Shown: positions 23,509-31,158 of the stretch, piece after piece
Layout: every line of letters starts with the position of its first letter
How positions within the stretch are numbered: the stretch's first letter is position 1
Assembly: GCA_017521605.1 (NCBI GenBank)
Contig: JAFXCD010000038.1
Span: forward strand, 1-35,687
Source of the DNA: Lachnospiraceae bacterium
GTDB lineage: Bacteria > Bacillota > Clostridia > Lachnospirales > Lachnospiraceae
DNA: 35,687 nt
Direction: 5' to 3'
The notes under the pieces: generated by a model
Database searches by the model: none
What the model was told of the DNA's origin: nothing
What the model saw: only the letters and a program-made list of their open reading frames with translations
Program-made: the position numbers and the translations under genes

Positions 23509-24966
23509 TTATTGCTCTGCAGGAGCCGGTGGTGCAGTGAGAATGGCAATCACGTTCTGTACATGGTCGATACTGGATGTACCAATAGCTGCCATGATTT
23601 CATTATATGCATTGGGGTCGGAAGTAGCCACACCTACCGTAGCATAACGAGGTGTCATCTTATAGGTACTGGAATTAATCTGTGTACGCTCCACTACTTC
23701 TCCGTTTTCCTTTACTACCTTCCAAAGGCGTGCTTTATAACCTACATGAGCACTTTCCTTAGCAATATATCCAATAGGTCTGCCTGCATCAACGTAGATG
23801 ACATCCTGTCCGGGAGGCGTTCTGCTGGTAACTTCGCTTTCGTAAATCACCTCTCGGTTTTCCGGACGTGTTTCTTTACCATAAATATTTACTGTTATCT
23901 TTTTATTCTCAATAATACCTTCCACATAAATAGGGGCATCCGTATTATTCACAAACTTGAAATCCTTTCCTGCAGACTCTGCAATAGCCGCATCGGCAGA
24001 AGGATCCACATATGCAACAATCATTGAATGGTTATAACGCTGCGTAACCTCCAGCTCTGCCAAAAGTACTGCATTATATAAAGTGGTAGAAACCTGACAA
24101 ATACCTCCGCCCAGACTATCTACAACCTTACCATTTAAGTAAGAAGCTGCCATATGGTAACCATTTGCCTCCGTAAAAGGTGTTATTGCCTCCAGTGTGG
24201 AAAACTCTTCTCCCGGATACAAAGTAATACCATTAATCAAATTACAACCGTTGGTTACATTGGCACTTCTTGACTTTCCGGAGGAAGAAAATGATGTGGT
24301 AAAGCTACCCAAAACATCCTTAACCTGTGCCAAGTCTTGTCCATTACCCTTAGGTTCTTCTTCATTCACCACCAATTGAATAGCAGTATCTGCATAGTCC
24401 CATTCCTGAGTAAGATAATCGTTCACTGCATCTATGGAATGCTCCACATCCAAACGATACCCCTTCTGCCCCTCTTGAACCACAAAGGCGCCTTCTTCAC
24501 GCGTCAGTCCTGCGTCTACTGCCTCAGAATCGAATCCTACACATTGTTCTGTCAATATAGTATTGATAGCATTTACATCATAGGCAAATTCCAAGTCATA
24601 TCGAACATTGTCATGCTGCAAATCCTTCATCATTTTATAACGGACGATTACGTTACCCTGCTGACCCATCTGTGCCGCTTCTTCTACAATCTCCTTATTG
24701 GTCCAGGTGATTCCCAAATCTGCTGCTGTCACCTGCACCTGACCTTCATTTGCAGCTTCCAAAGTGATGGACTTTTGACTTAAACTTTGTACATATTCTT
24801 CTACTGCCTGTTCTGCTTCTGCAGTAGTCATACCACCCACTTCCACCGGGCCTATGTAAATACCGTCTCTAATGGTTTTCTCTGCCGCTTCTGCATTCAG
24901 ACCACTTCCCAGCATCAGCATACCACTTACAAGCAGCATCCCACACTTTATCAATAATTTTTTCAT
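23509..24966 (-). CDS. Secreted VanW-domain protein (YoaR-like)
   Basis: A 485-aa exported protein: signal peptide at residues 1-28 (KKLLIKCG then a hydrophobic core, likely cut near AEA), followed by a peptidoglycan-binding-4-like domain (about 30-150, repeated in part to about 205), then the VanW domain (about 230-350) with its hallmark GGGICQVSTTLYNAVL. A beta-rich, G5-like tail follows. Likely located at the cell wall. VanW occurs in some vancomycin-resistance clusters, but most copies, like this one, are not resistance genes and their biochemistry is unknown. The ribosome binding site (GAGGAGA) supports 24966. Preceded by a 35-aa membrane peptide gene in the same transcript. Confidence 0.88.
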   Translation of the reverse strand: MKKLLIKCGMLLVSGMLMLGSGLNAEAAEKTIRDGIYIGPVEVGGMTTAEAEQAVEEYVQSLSQKSITLEAANEGQVQVTAADLGITWTNKEIVEEAAQMGQQGNVIVRYKMMKDLQHDNVRYDLEFAYDVNAINTILTEQCVGFDSEAVDAGLTREEGAFVVQEGQKGYRLDVEHSIDAVNDYLTQEWDYADTAIQLVVNEEEPKGNGQDLAQVKDVLGSFTTSFSSSGKSRSANVTNGCNLINGITLYPGEEFSTLEAITPFTEANGYHMAASYLNGKVVDSLGGGICQVSTTLYNAVLLAELEVTQRYNHSMIVAYVDPSADAAIAESAGKDFKFVNNTDAPIYVEGIIENKKITVNIYGKETRPENREVIYESEVTSRTPPGQDVIYVDAGRPIGYIAKESAHVGYKARLWKVVKENGEVVERTQINSSTYKMTPRYATVGVATSDPNAYNEIMAAIGTSSIDHVQNVIAILTAPPAPAEQ

Positions 24967-24998
24967 ATATCTCCTCACTTAATCTCACATCCCTTGAA

Positions 24999-25106
24999 CT
25001 AAACAATCAAATATGCTAAAGTTGGTATAACCATTGCTAATACTAATATAACAATGATAACGGCTGAAACAACACGTTTGGTTTTTTTGTTATGAAAGTT
25101 AAACAT
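24999..25106 (-). CDS. 35-aa single-span membrane peptide
   Basis: A small gene absent from usual length cut-offs. ATG at 25106, stop TAG at 24999-25001, with a strong GGGAGG 5 nt upstream and a full sigma-A promoter at 25163-25191. The product starts MFNFHNKKTKRVVSA and continues as one membrane helix (VIIVILVLAMVIPTLAYLIV), giving a positive-inside orientation with the N-terminus in the cytosol. The stop is 32 nt upstream of the VanW gene start, so they share a transcript. I believe similar short peptides occur in other Lachnospiraceae, but this is not verified. It could be a partner or assembly factor for an envelope protein; function unknown. Confidence 0.75.
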   Translation of the reverse strand: MFNFHNKKTKRVVSAVIIVILVLAMVIPTLAYLIV

Positions 25107-25162
25107 GTAAACCTCCCTTTTGCCCCTGACGGGCTCTCCTAAATAAATTATTCTGAAAGGAT

Positions 25163-25191
25163 ATTATATATGAAAATTCCCTTTTTGGCAA
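25163..25191 (-). promoter_or_regulatory. Promoter of the small-peptide/VanW operon
   Basis: Minus-strand -35 TTGCCA (25186-25191), 17-bp spacer, -10 TATAAT (25163-25168). The -35 and spacer lie within the first codons of the divergent gene at 25170, so the two units are tightly back to back. The leader (about 50 nt) contains a short GCCC/GGGC hairpin before the ribosome binding site. Confidence 0.8.
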
Positions 25192-25784
25192 GCTTATTCA
25201 TCTTTTTGCTAGTACTTGGCAGAGCCTTAAAGAAAAGCACACAATCCATGGAAAAAGAACAGCAGTCTTTTTGGCAGAAGGAACGTTCCTCCAACAGTGT
25301 CCGAAAGAAACCTTTAGATAACTTAAATTATTTATCCATTCTCTTGGAGAAACTACCGACAACAGCACATTTAGAAGACTCCATAATAAGGGAATGTGTA
25401 GAAATACTTACCGCCTTAAGTGAATGCAAAATTGTCAATTTCACAGGCATCAGCAATACGGACTTAAAACTGACTTACGGCACTGCTAATATAACCATCC
25501 TTACAGAATATGACCAAAACTACACAGTACTGGTAACCACATTACAGAAGTGGGCCGATAAACTATATGCTTTGGAGGATATAGATTCTGCGAGAACTGT
25601 GTTGGAATATGCTGTTTCTGTTGGTAGCGATGTTACTCAAACCTATCTACTGTTGGCAGAAATTTACAAAAAACAAGGCTCCCGTGAACGCATAGACGAA
25701 TTAATGACTGCTGCAGGCAGGCTTACCACTCCCTCCGGTAAAATTATCCTTCGGAAGCTTCAGGAAACATACCCCAAGCAGTAA
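25170..25784 (+). CDS. Membrane-anchored protein of unknown function
   Basis: A 204-aa protein with one N-terminal hydrophobic segment (about 4-19, FLASLFIFLLVLG) followed by a basic, Gln/Ser-rich stretch and KKPLDNLNYLSI. A mixed alpha/beta part follows with Asn- and Thr-rich strands (FTGISNTDLKLTYG), then a C-terminal pair of TPR-like helices (about 130-195, ARTVLEYAVSVGSDVTQTYLLLAEIYKKQG). AAAGGA stands 7-8 nt before the ATG. The signal-anchor topology cannot be resolved. I recall similar proteins from Lachnospiraceae without assigned function. It has its own terminator and diverges from the small-peptide/VanW operon, hinting at shared envelope context only. Confidence 0.75.
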   Translation: MKIPFLASLFIFLLVLGRALKKSTQSMEKEQQSFWQKERSSNSVRKKPLDNLNYLSILLEKLPTTAHLEDSIIRECVEILTALSECKIVNFTGISNTDLKLTYGTANITILTEYDQNYTVLVTTLQKWADKLYALEDIDSARTVLEYAVSVGSDVTQTYLLLAEIYKKQGSRERIDELMTAAGRLTTPSGKIILRKLQETYPKQ

Positions 25785-25812
25785 GTTTTTTCCATACTAT
25801 CTTTGATAAAGC

Positions 25813-25857
25813 ATGCGTGTTTTCATGATTTTTTCTAATTGAAAACACGCATTTTTC
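25813..25857 (+). terminator. Intrinsic terminator
   Basis: A perfect 13-bp stem (ATGCGTGTTTTCA at 25813-25825 with TGAAAACACGCAT at 25840-25852), 14-nt loop, followed by TTTTT. Confidence 0.9.
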
Positions 25858-25882
25858 CATGGTCAAACAACATTTTACCATA

Positions 25883-25910
25883 TTCACATAGGTGGATTTA
25901 CACCTATAAT
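25883..25910 (+). promoter_or_regulatory. Promoter of the GH27 operon
   Basis: -35-like TTCACA (25883-25888), 16-bp spacer, perfect -10 TATAAT (25905-25910), 43 nt ahead of the first GH27 ATG. The spacer is almost wholly occupied by a palindrome (25888-25907). Confidence 0.7.
25888..25907. promoter_or_regulatory. Putative operator inside the GH27 promoter
   Basis: A perfect 7-bp inverted repeat ATAGGTG / CACCTAT around GATTTA, running from the last base of the -35 into the -10. This position would block RNA polymerase if bound by a dimeric repressor. The binding protein is unknown; the nearby AraC-type regulator normally binds direct repeats rather than such a dyad. Confidence 0.55.
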
Positions 25911-25953
25911 GAGAGTGTATTGAAATGACAACAAACTTACGGAGGTAAATACC

Positions 25954-27234
25954 ATGGCAAATAAAATGAATCCCCCCATGGGATGGAACAGTTACGATCA
26001 TTATGACACCGCTGTCACCGAAGCTGATATAAAAGCCAATGCAGACTATATGGCCAAATATTTAAAACCCTATGGTTGGGAATATGTGGTTGTGGATATC
26101 GAGTGGTACTCCTATGGTGCAGGCACACGTCGGGAGGAGCATCAGTATATACCTTTCGGTGGTGTAGAAATGGATGAGTATTCCAGACTTCTTCCCTGCC
26201 CGGAACGTTTCCCTTCCTGCGTAAATGGAAAAGGATTTAAACCTCTGGCAGATTATGTACATAATCTTGGTCTGAAGTTCGGTATTCACATTATGCGAGG
26301 CGTACCACGAATTGCTGCACATACCCATACTGCTATTAAGGGCACTGATTTAGCTGCCAGTGAAATTGCCAATCCCTACTCTATCTGCTACTGGAATCCG
26401 GACATGTATGGTGTATATCCCCACAAGCCGGAGTCACAGCTATACTACGATTCCCTGATAGAGCTTTATGCTGAGTGGGGTGTGGACTTTATTAAATGTG
26501 ATGATATCTGCCGTATGGATGCAGCTTCTTCCAAGGCAGAGATCCAAATGCTTCATAAGGCCATCGAAAAATGCGGTCGCGAAATTTTACTAAGCCTCTC
26601 ACCGGGACCGGCTATCCCAGAGGAAGCTGACTTTTATCATGAAAATGCCACCATGTGGCGTATTACTGATGATTTCTGGGATTCCTGGCATCTGCTTCTG
26701 GATATGTTTAACCGTTGCAGGACCTGGGAAGGAGAAGCGAAACCCGGAGGCTATCCGGACTGCGACATGCTTCCGGTAGGTACCATTGGAAAGGGCTTTG
26801 GCAATGAGCGCCTGACCCGCTTTACAAAGGATGAGCAGCTCACCATGATGACCCTTTGGTGTATGGTAAGCTCTCCCTTAATGCTGGGGGCAGAGTTACC
26901 CAAGCTTGACGAGTGGACTTTGAGACTTCTCACCAATCGTAAGGTTTTGAATTTGATGACCCAAACCAAGGATGCAAAAGAATACTTTCGTGATGAAAAG
27001 GTGATTCTCTGGAAGAGTACTCAACTGGAAACAAACGAAACCAACCTGGCTATTTTTAATATTTCAGAAAATACTTTGGAAATCAGTCCTGCCGACTATA
27101 TGCAGGTTATCGGCAGTAGCACTACAAATCTTTGGACTGAAAAAAACATCTTACCCATGGACACTTTTAGCATTCCTTCCCATGGGGTGCTGTTAATTCA
27201 GACCAATAGTGTATTGAAGGAAACCATTCAATAA
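25954..27234 (+). CDS. GH27-family glycosidase, divergent (alpha-galactosidase-like)
   Basis: A 426-aa cytosolic GH27 enzyme: opening PPMGWNSYD, VVVDIEW, GLKFGIHIMRG, the nucleophile region VDFIKCDDI (nucleophile D183 by alignment to KYD) and acid/base candidate D240 in WRITDDFWDSW, with a C-terminal beta domain (about 335-426). The usual K-Y-D is K-C-D and the general DxxDxW region departs from classic alpha-galactosidases. The substrate may therefore be another alpha-galactoside-like sugar, such as a beta-L-arabinopyranoside or alpha-GalNAc. GGAGG lies 7 nt upstream. It heads an operon with a second, more canonical GH27 gene 71 nt downstream. Confidence 0.9.
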   Translation: MANKMNPPMGWNSYDHYDTAVTEADIKANADYMAKYLKPYGWEYVVVDIEWYSYGAGTRREEHQYIPFGGVEMDEYSRLLPCPERFPSCVNGKGFKPLADYVHNLGLKFGIHIMRGVPRIAAHTHTAIKGTDLAASEIANPYSICYWNPDMYGVYPHKPESQLYYDSLIELYAEWGVDFIKCDDICRMDAASSKAEIQMLHKAIEKCGREILLSLSPGPAIPEEADFYHENATMWRITDDFWDSWHLLLDMFNRCRTWEGEAKPGGYPDCDMLPVGTIGKGFGNERLTRFTKDEQLTMMTLWCMVSSPLMLGAELPKLDEWTLRLLTNRKVLNLMTQTKDAKEYFRDEKVILWKSTQLETNETNLAIFNISENTLEISPADYMQVIGSSTTNLWTEKNILPMDTFSIPSHGVLLIQTNSVLKETIQ

Positions 27235-27305
27235 AATATATGGCCCTTTAAAACTATTGTACCAATAGGGCTTTGAACCATTATACAAGAAAAGGAGACA
27301 TTGTT

Positions 27306-28469
27306 ATGAAACAAATTTCTTTAGGCAACACCCCCGCTTTAGGCTGGAATTCCTGGAATACCTTTACTTGGGATATCAGCGAAAAACTGATTATGGAGAC
27401 TGCAGATGCTCTGGTAGCAAACGGCTATCTGGAGGCCGGCTATGAATATCTTGTTATCGACGACTGCTGGAGTTTGAAAGAGCGTGATGAACAAGGCAAT
27501 CTGGTTCCGGATCCCAAGAAATTCCCCCATGGTATGAAAGCGGTTGCCGATTATGTCCATTCTAAGGGACTGAAATTCGGTATGTATTCTTGTGCCGGCA
27601 CTCATACCTGTGCCGGTCATCCGGGCAGCTTTGAGCATGAATTTCAAGATGCCAAGCAATTTGCAGAATGGGGCGTTGACTACTTAAAATATGATTATTG
27701 CTTCAAACCTCGTTACATGAACGGCGAGCTTTTATACAAGCGCATGAGTCTGGCTCTGAAAAACTGCGGCAGGGATATCTTATTCTCTGCTTGTAACTGG
27801 GGCGAGGACAATGTACACGACTGGATTCGTGAGTCAGGCTGTCACTCCTACCGTTCTACCGTGGACATTCAGGACAATTGGGACTCCATCCGTAATATCG
27901 CCCTTTCTCAGATAGATAAGAAAGCCTTCACCGGCAACTATTGCCACAACGATATGGATATGCTGGTAGTAGGTATGTATGGTGGAAGTAATAGCGACTG
28001 GATTGGTAATAAAATTGGTGGCTGTACTGACGAACAGTACAAGAGCCACTTCTCTCTTTGGGCTATGATGGGATCTCCTCTCATGATAGGCTGTGATATC
28101 CGTAATGCAAACCAGGTTACCAAGGATATTTTGCAGAATAAAGACCTTATTGCCATCAACCAGGATCCTGAAGCTCGTGGTGCTTATCGTATCAAGGTTG
28201 AACCCAACTGGTTTAATGAAAAGGATGCTTTCGTCCTGGTAAAGGCTTTGGAAAATGGTGATTTAGCCATCGGTCTGTTTAATTTCAGTGACAACACCAG
28301 AGAACTGACTGTACAATTCTGGGATATGGGTATTCCCGCCGCTTCCGGTGCCGCATTATCCATGTATGACTGTTGGGAACACAAAGAACTGGGCGTATTT
28401 AAAGAGCGCTTTGCTGCTCATGTACCCTCCGGCGACTGCGTAGTGTTACGTGCAAAGCTGGTGATATAA
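27306..28469 (+). CDS. GH27-family alpha-galactosidase
   Basis: A 387-aa enzyme with canonical motifs: ALGWNSWNTF (11-20), IDDCW (51-55), GLKFGMYSCAGTHTCAG, nucleophile D130 in VDYLKYDYC, acid/base candidate D187 in SYRSTVDIQDNW, and SPLMIGCDIR. Expected to hydrolyse terminal alpha-1,6-linked galactose in raffinose-type sugars or galactomannan fragments. No signal peptide, so it acts after import. The start at 27306 has AAGGAG upstream; the earlier in-frame ATG at 27273 lies ahead of it and lacks one. The intergenic space contains a small CTATTG/CAATAG hairpin. Its stop is directly joined to the next gene (TAAATG). Confidence 0.94.
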   Translation: MKQISLGNTPALGWNSWNTFTWDISEKLIMETADALVANGYLEAGYEYLVIDDCWSLKERDEQGNLVPDPKKFPHGMKAVADYVHSKGLKFGMYSCAGTHTCAGHPGSFEHEFQDAKQFAEWGVDYLKYDYCFKPRYMNGELLYKRMSLALKNCGRDILFSACNWGEDNVHDWIRESGCHSYRSTVDIQDNWDSIRNIALSQIDKKAFTGNYCHNDMDMLVVGMYGGSNSDWIGNKIGGCTDEQYKSHFSLWAMMGSPLMIGCDIRNANQVTKDILQNKDLIAINQDPEARGAYRIKVEPNWFNEKDAFVLVKALENGDLAIGLFNFSDNTRELTVQFWDMGIPAASGAALSMYDCWEHKELGVFKERFAAHVPSGDCVVLRAKLVI

Positions 28470-28676
28470 ATGGTGGACTTTAGAACCTATTGCAAGAAAT
28501 GTAATACCGTACTGACCTCTGACGAAAAGGCTATCTATATGAAAATGGTGAATCGCAGTGCCCGGGAATTTATGTGTCTGGACTGCTTGAGTGAAGCCCT
28601 TCATTGTGAACGCCGTGCTTTAGAAGAGCGTATCCGTTATTACCGGGAAAGCGGCAACTGCGTGTTATTTCGGTAG
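28470..28676 (+). CDS. 68-aa CxxC/CxxC mini-protein
   Basis: A small protein whose ATG immediately follows the GH27 stop. Cysteines C8/C11 (YCKKC) and C36/C39 (CLDC) form a likely zinc ribbon or clasp, followed by a basic helical tail (ERRALEERIRYYRESG). I recall similar short proteins in Lachnospiraceae, with an opening resembling FRTYCKKC and a middle EFMCLDCL, always uncharacterised; unverified. No good ribosome binding site of its own, so translation depends on reinitiation after the GH27 gene. A function in RNA or DNA binding is conceivable, but nothing shows it. A terminator follows 90 nt later. Confidence 0.75.
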   Translation: MVDFRTYCKKCNTVLTSDEKAIYMKMVNRSAREFMCLDCLSEALHCERRALEERIRYYRESGNCVLFR

Positions 28677-28765
28677 TGCATGTTCCATAGTCTCCACATG
28701 CCATCAGGTCAATAGAATACGAATCCGGCAGATATAATGAAGAAGCGAAATACTCTTTTATATCT

Positions 28766-28801
28766 AAAAATGGCACGGAATACCATTCCCGTGCCATTTT
28801 T
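28766..28801. terminator. Bidirectional terminator between convergent operons
   Basis: A 16-bp stem with one bulged G (AAAAATGGCACGGAAT with ATTCCCGTGCCATTTTT) and a 3-nt loop. A and T tracts at both ends serve the GH27 operon on the plus strand and the convergent gene at 28825-29523. The 28677-28765 stretch before it shows no gene. Confidence 0.9.
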
Positions 28802-28824
28802 GTGTTCTTGTAAACGTTTTTTGT

Positions 28825-29523
28825 TTAAGCAGCCCTTTCTCTTTTCTTTGCCAAGCGGACTGTACTAATAATTGTGTATAATATTACTCCTCCCATAATA
28901 ATGATCCAGTTTACCATCACTACCCTATCCTGTGCATCATAGAACTCATCTTGACAGGAAATACCGATTCCGGTAGCATCCACATACCAATAAGTTGCTT
29001 TTTCACCTGCTAATTCATACTTCTCATTCACTTTTGTCAAAGATTTCAAAGGATTTTTATAAAGCGTTCTCTTTGCTATTGGTAAAGTGATTGTATCTTC
29101 TGAAAAATCTATGGTTTCTCCAAACATCTTCACCGGTACATAATTTCCGTCCTCCAGTTCTACAATATAGAGTCTGTCATAGCTTTTGGGTTCTAAACTG
29201 GAAAACATATGAACAAAGAACGGAGGAATTTTGGAAAATCCCGCATCTTCATCATGCTCTGCAAAATAATTGGTCTTCTTAATCTTTTTCTTATCTGCTT
29301 TGATGGCAAAATAATCACTGTTACCCACCGCTTCTTCAATTTCAGCCAAAGTTGTTACTATCATAATATCGCCTCTGACATTTTCAACAGAATATCCCTT
29401 ATATGACCCCAAAGGTCTCACTTCTTCATATATTTCTCTTTCAAAATTAACAAAACAGTTCCCAAACAAAACCAAAAACGTAATTAAAAATGCAAATATT
29501 ACAATATCAAATCTGGATTGCAT
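28825..29523 (-). CDS. Hypothetical double-anchored membrane protein
   Basis: A 232-aa protein of unrecognised family: N-terminal hydrophobic helix (about 5-24), a soluble extracytoplasmic or cytosolic domain (about 30-203), and a C-terminal membrane helix (about 205-222) followed by a basic tail (RLAKKRERAA). The soluble part has charged strands with a lysine cluster (KADKKKIKKTNYF) and repeated acidic stretches. AAGGAG precedes the ATG. Single-gene unit, convergent with the GH27 operon and divergent from the SPFH gene; the promoter could not be fixed with confidence. Confidence 0.7.
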   Translation of the reverse strand: MQSRFDIVIFAFLITFLVLFGNCFVNFEREIYEEVRPLGSYKGYSVENVRGDIMIVTTLAEIEEAVGNSDYFAIKADKKKIKKTNYFAEHDEDAGFSKIPPFFVHMFSSLEPKSYDRLYIVELEDGNYVPVKMFGETIDFSEDTITLPIAKRTLYKNPLKSLTKVNEKYELAGEKATYWYVDATGIGISCQDEFYDAQDRVVMVNWIIIMGGVILYTIISTVRLAKKRERAA

Positions 29524-29771
29524 GTGTTTTCTCCTTATCTATTGTACTAATGGTAATCTTTGATTTTTCAATCTATTGCCCTTCATGACCTTTATTACTT
29601 CTGCGACAATAATTCATTCGCGATTTTCTCTCACAATTTCTATTATCACTTTTAACAATTCTTCTCTACATTTATATATATATAACATAACAAGCTAACA
29701 AAATCAATAATAATGTGTTGGGTCAAAAGGTCAAGGTACCAACATCACAATAATATTTTTTATTCAATCTA
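29524..29771. other. AT-rich intergenic region between divergent genes
   Basis: The region is strongly AT-rich with a short TATATATATA run near 29677-29688. A 12-bp direct repeat TTCAATCTATTG occurs at 29567-29578 and 29763-29774; the second copy overlaps the SPFH promoter -35. No open frame or stable RNA fold was seen. The repeat may be coincidental. Confidence 0.4.
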
Positions 29772-29800
29772 TTGACATATTGAAATTGTTGTGATATCAT
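29772..29800 (+). promoter_or_regulatory. Promoter of the SPFH-Arc operon
   Basis: TTGACA (29772-29777), 17-bp spacer, -10 TATCAT (29795-29800), 49 nt ahead of the SPFH ATG. Confidence 0.75.
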
Positions 29801-29810
29801 TATGATATCA
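29792..29810. promoter_or_regulatory. Doubled TGATATCA operator
   Basis: Two copies of the palindrome TGATATCA (29792-29799 and 29803-29810) lie 11 bp apart, one helical turn, across the -10. Paired sites on the same helix face are typical for cooperative ribbon-helix-helix dimers, and an Arc-type protein is encoded in this operon. Autoregulation is inferred. Confidence 0.6.
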
Positions 29811-29849
29811 ATTAAATCTCAACATTTATGAGGAAAGGTGGAAATAATT

Positions 29850-30872
29850 ATGGAAGAAAAAATTTTAAAAAGAAACAAAAACGGAATGGTCGTATTAATC
29901 TTTACAATACTTTTATATCCGCTGGCAATTGTAGGAATTGGCATATCCGGTACTGCCTTGGATAATGGTGGCTCTTTCCTTTCAGTTATGGGTATGATTA
30001 TTAGTATTGCTTATGTATTATTTGGCTGGATTTTCTGGCTTGGTCTGAAAATCATTAGACCCCAAGAAGCATTGGTACTTACTCTCTTTGGTAAGTATAT
30101 AGGCACCTTAAAGGAAGACGGATTTTACTGGGTAAATCCTTTCTGTTCCGCAGTCAACCCCGCTGCCAGAACCAAACTCAGCCAAAGCGGTGACGTTAAA
30201 ACTGCCACTTCCTTAGTAACAGGACAGACTGGCGTACAGGTAAGTACGGAAGCCATTAACAAAAAAATCTCTCTGAAGCTAATGACCTTAAGCAATAGCA
30301 AGCAGAAAATCAACGACTGCTTAGGTAACCCTATTGAAATCGCTATCGCGGTTACCTGGAGAGTGGTAGATACTGCCAAAGCAGTTTTTGCGGTAGATAA
30401 TTATAAAGAATATCTGTCCTTACAGTGTGACAGTGCTTTGAGAGATATTGTACGTATATACCCCTATGATGTGGCACAAAATGTAGATACAACCGGTGAT
30501 GGTGTGGCTGATGAGGGTAGTCTTCGTGGTTCCAGTGAGGTAGTTGCTAACCGTATTAAAGATGAGATCCAGAAAAGAGTTTCCGATGCAGGTATCGAGA
30601 TAGAAGAAGCCCGAATCACTTATCTGGCATATGCTACAGAAATTGCCGCTGTTATGTTACAGCGTCAGCAGGCATCCGCTATTATTGATGCCAGAAAGAT
30701 GATCGTAGACGGTGCGGTAGGCATGGTGGAAATGGCTCTGGAACGCTTAAATGAGAATAATATAGTGGAATTGGATGAAGAAAGAAAAGCGGCAATGGTA
30801 TCCAATCTGCTGGTTGTTCTCTGTGGCAATCACGATGCTCAGCCTGTCGTAAATTCAGGAAGCTTATACTAA
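29850..30872 (+). CDS. SPFH/band-7 domain membrane protein
   Basis: A 340-aa protein: two N-terminal membrane segments (about 12-35 and 45-68), then a band-7/SPFH domain (about 70-290, with [18 protein letters not shown] and a C-terminal helix rich in Ala/Gln/Arg). Such proteins oligomerise into scaffolds at the inner membrane face and influence membrane microdomains and proteolysis. Start at 29850 supported by AGGAAAGGTGG; a GTG at 29838 overlaps the site. One nt separates it from an Arc-type gene, a pairing I recall as recurrent in Clostridia (unverified). Confidence 0.88.
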   Translation: MEEKILKRNKNGMVVLIFTILLYPLAIVGIGISGTALDNGGSFLSVMGMIISIAYVLFGWIFWLGLKIIRPQEALVLTLFGKYIGTLKEDGFYWVNPFCSAVNPAARTKLSQSGDVKTATSLVTGQTGVQVSTEAINKKISLKLMTLSNSKQKINDCLGNPIEIAIAVTWRVVDTAKAVFAVDNYKEYLSLQCDSALRDIVRIYPYDVAQNVDTTGDGVADEGSLRGSSEVVANRIKDEIQKRVSDAGIEIEEARITYLAYATEIAAVMLQRQQASAIIDARKMIVDGAVGMVEMALERLNENNIVELDEERKAAMVSNLLVVLCGNHDAQPVVNSGSLY

Positions 30873-30873
30873 T

Positions 30874-31071
30874 ATGGCAGAAAAGAAACAAATCCCCCTC
30901 AGACTTTCCGAAAGTCTGTACAATGCCATTGCTGCCTGGGCGGAAGATGATTTTCGCTCTGTCAACGGGCAGATAGAGTATTTGCTGACAGAGTGTGTCC
31001 GCCAAAGAAAGAAAAACGGAAAGTATGTTTCAGACCAGATTGATGTACCTGCGGAATTAGATATAGAATAG
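30874..31071 (+). CDS. Arc-family ribbon-helix-helix DNA-binding protein
   Basis: A 65-aa protein with an Arc/MetJ-type fold: a beta-strand (KKQIPLRLS), helix A ([14 protein letters not shown]), turn FRSVNGQ and helix B ([16 protein letters not shown]), then a short acidic tail. A dimer would bind short palindromes such as TGATATCA. It begins 1 nt after the SPFH stop, so is coupled to it, and a terminator follows. Role as repressor of its own operon is inferred; a link to the SPFH scaffold as adaptor is also possible. Confidence 0.85.
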   Translation: MAEKKQIPLRLSESLYNAIAAWAEDDFRSVNGQIEYLLTECVRQRKKNGKYVSDQIDVPAELDIE

Positions 31072-31084
31072 TACAATTATCCAT

Positions 31085-31117
31085 AAGTACTCCTGTTTCT
31101 TTGACAGGAGTACTTTT
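31085..31117 (+). terminator. Intrinsic terminator of the SPFH-Arc operon
   Basis: A perfect 12-bp stem (AAGTACTCCTGT with ACAGGAGTACTT), 7-nt loop, short TTTT tract. The loop and 3' arm also carry the -35 box of the next gene. Confidence 0.85.
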
Positions 31118-31130
31118 CACATGGTAGAAT
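31101..31130 (+). promoter_or_regulatory. Promoter of the AraC-type gene, nested in a terminator
   Basis: TTGACA (31101-31106), 18-bp spacer, extended -10 TGG-TAGAAT (31125-31130). The -35 lies in the loop and 3' arm of the preceding terminator hairpin. Spacer one longer than ideal, offset by the TGn element. Confidence 0.6.
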
Positions 31131-31158
31131 AACATTAGTTTTTGAAGGGAGGCTCACC

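Noticed and set aside
23509-24966. Reading the VanW-domain gene as vancomycin resistance
   Set aside because: No vanA/B/H/X/Y/S/R-type cluster is present, and stand-alone VanW proteins are widespread in Clostridia.
29567-29774. 12-bp direct repeat TTCAATCTATTG about 196 bp apart
   Set aside because: Short, AT-rich and in AT-rich DNA; no further symmetry or functional partner, so chance is likely.
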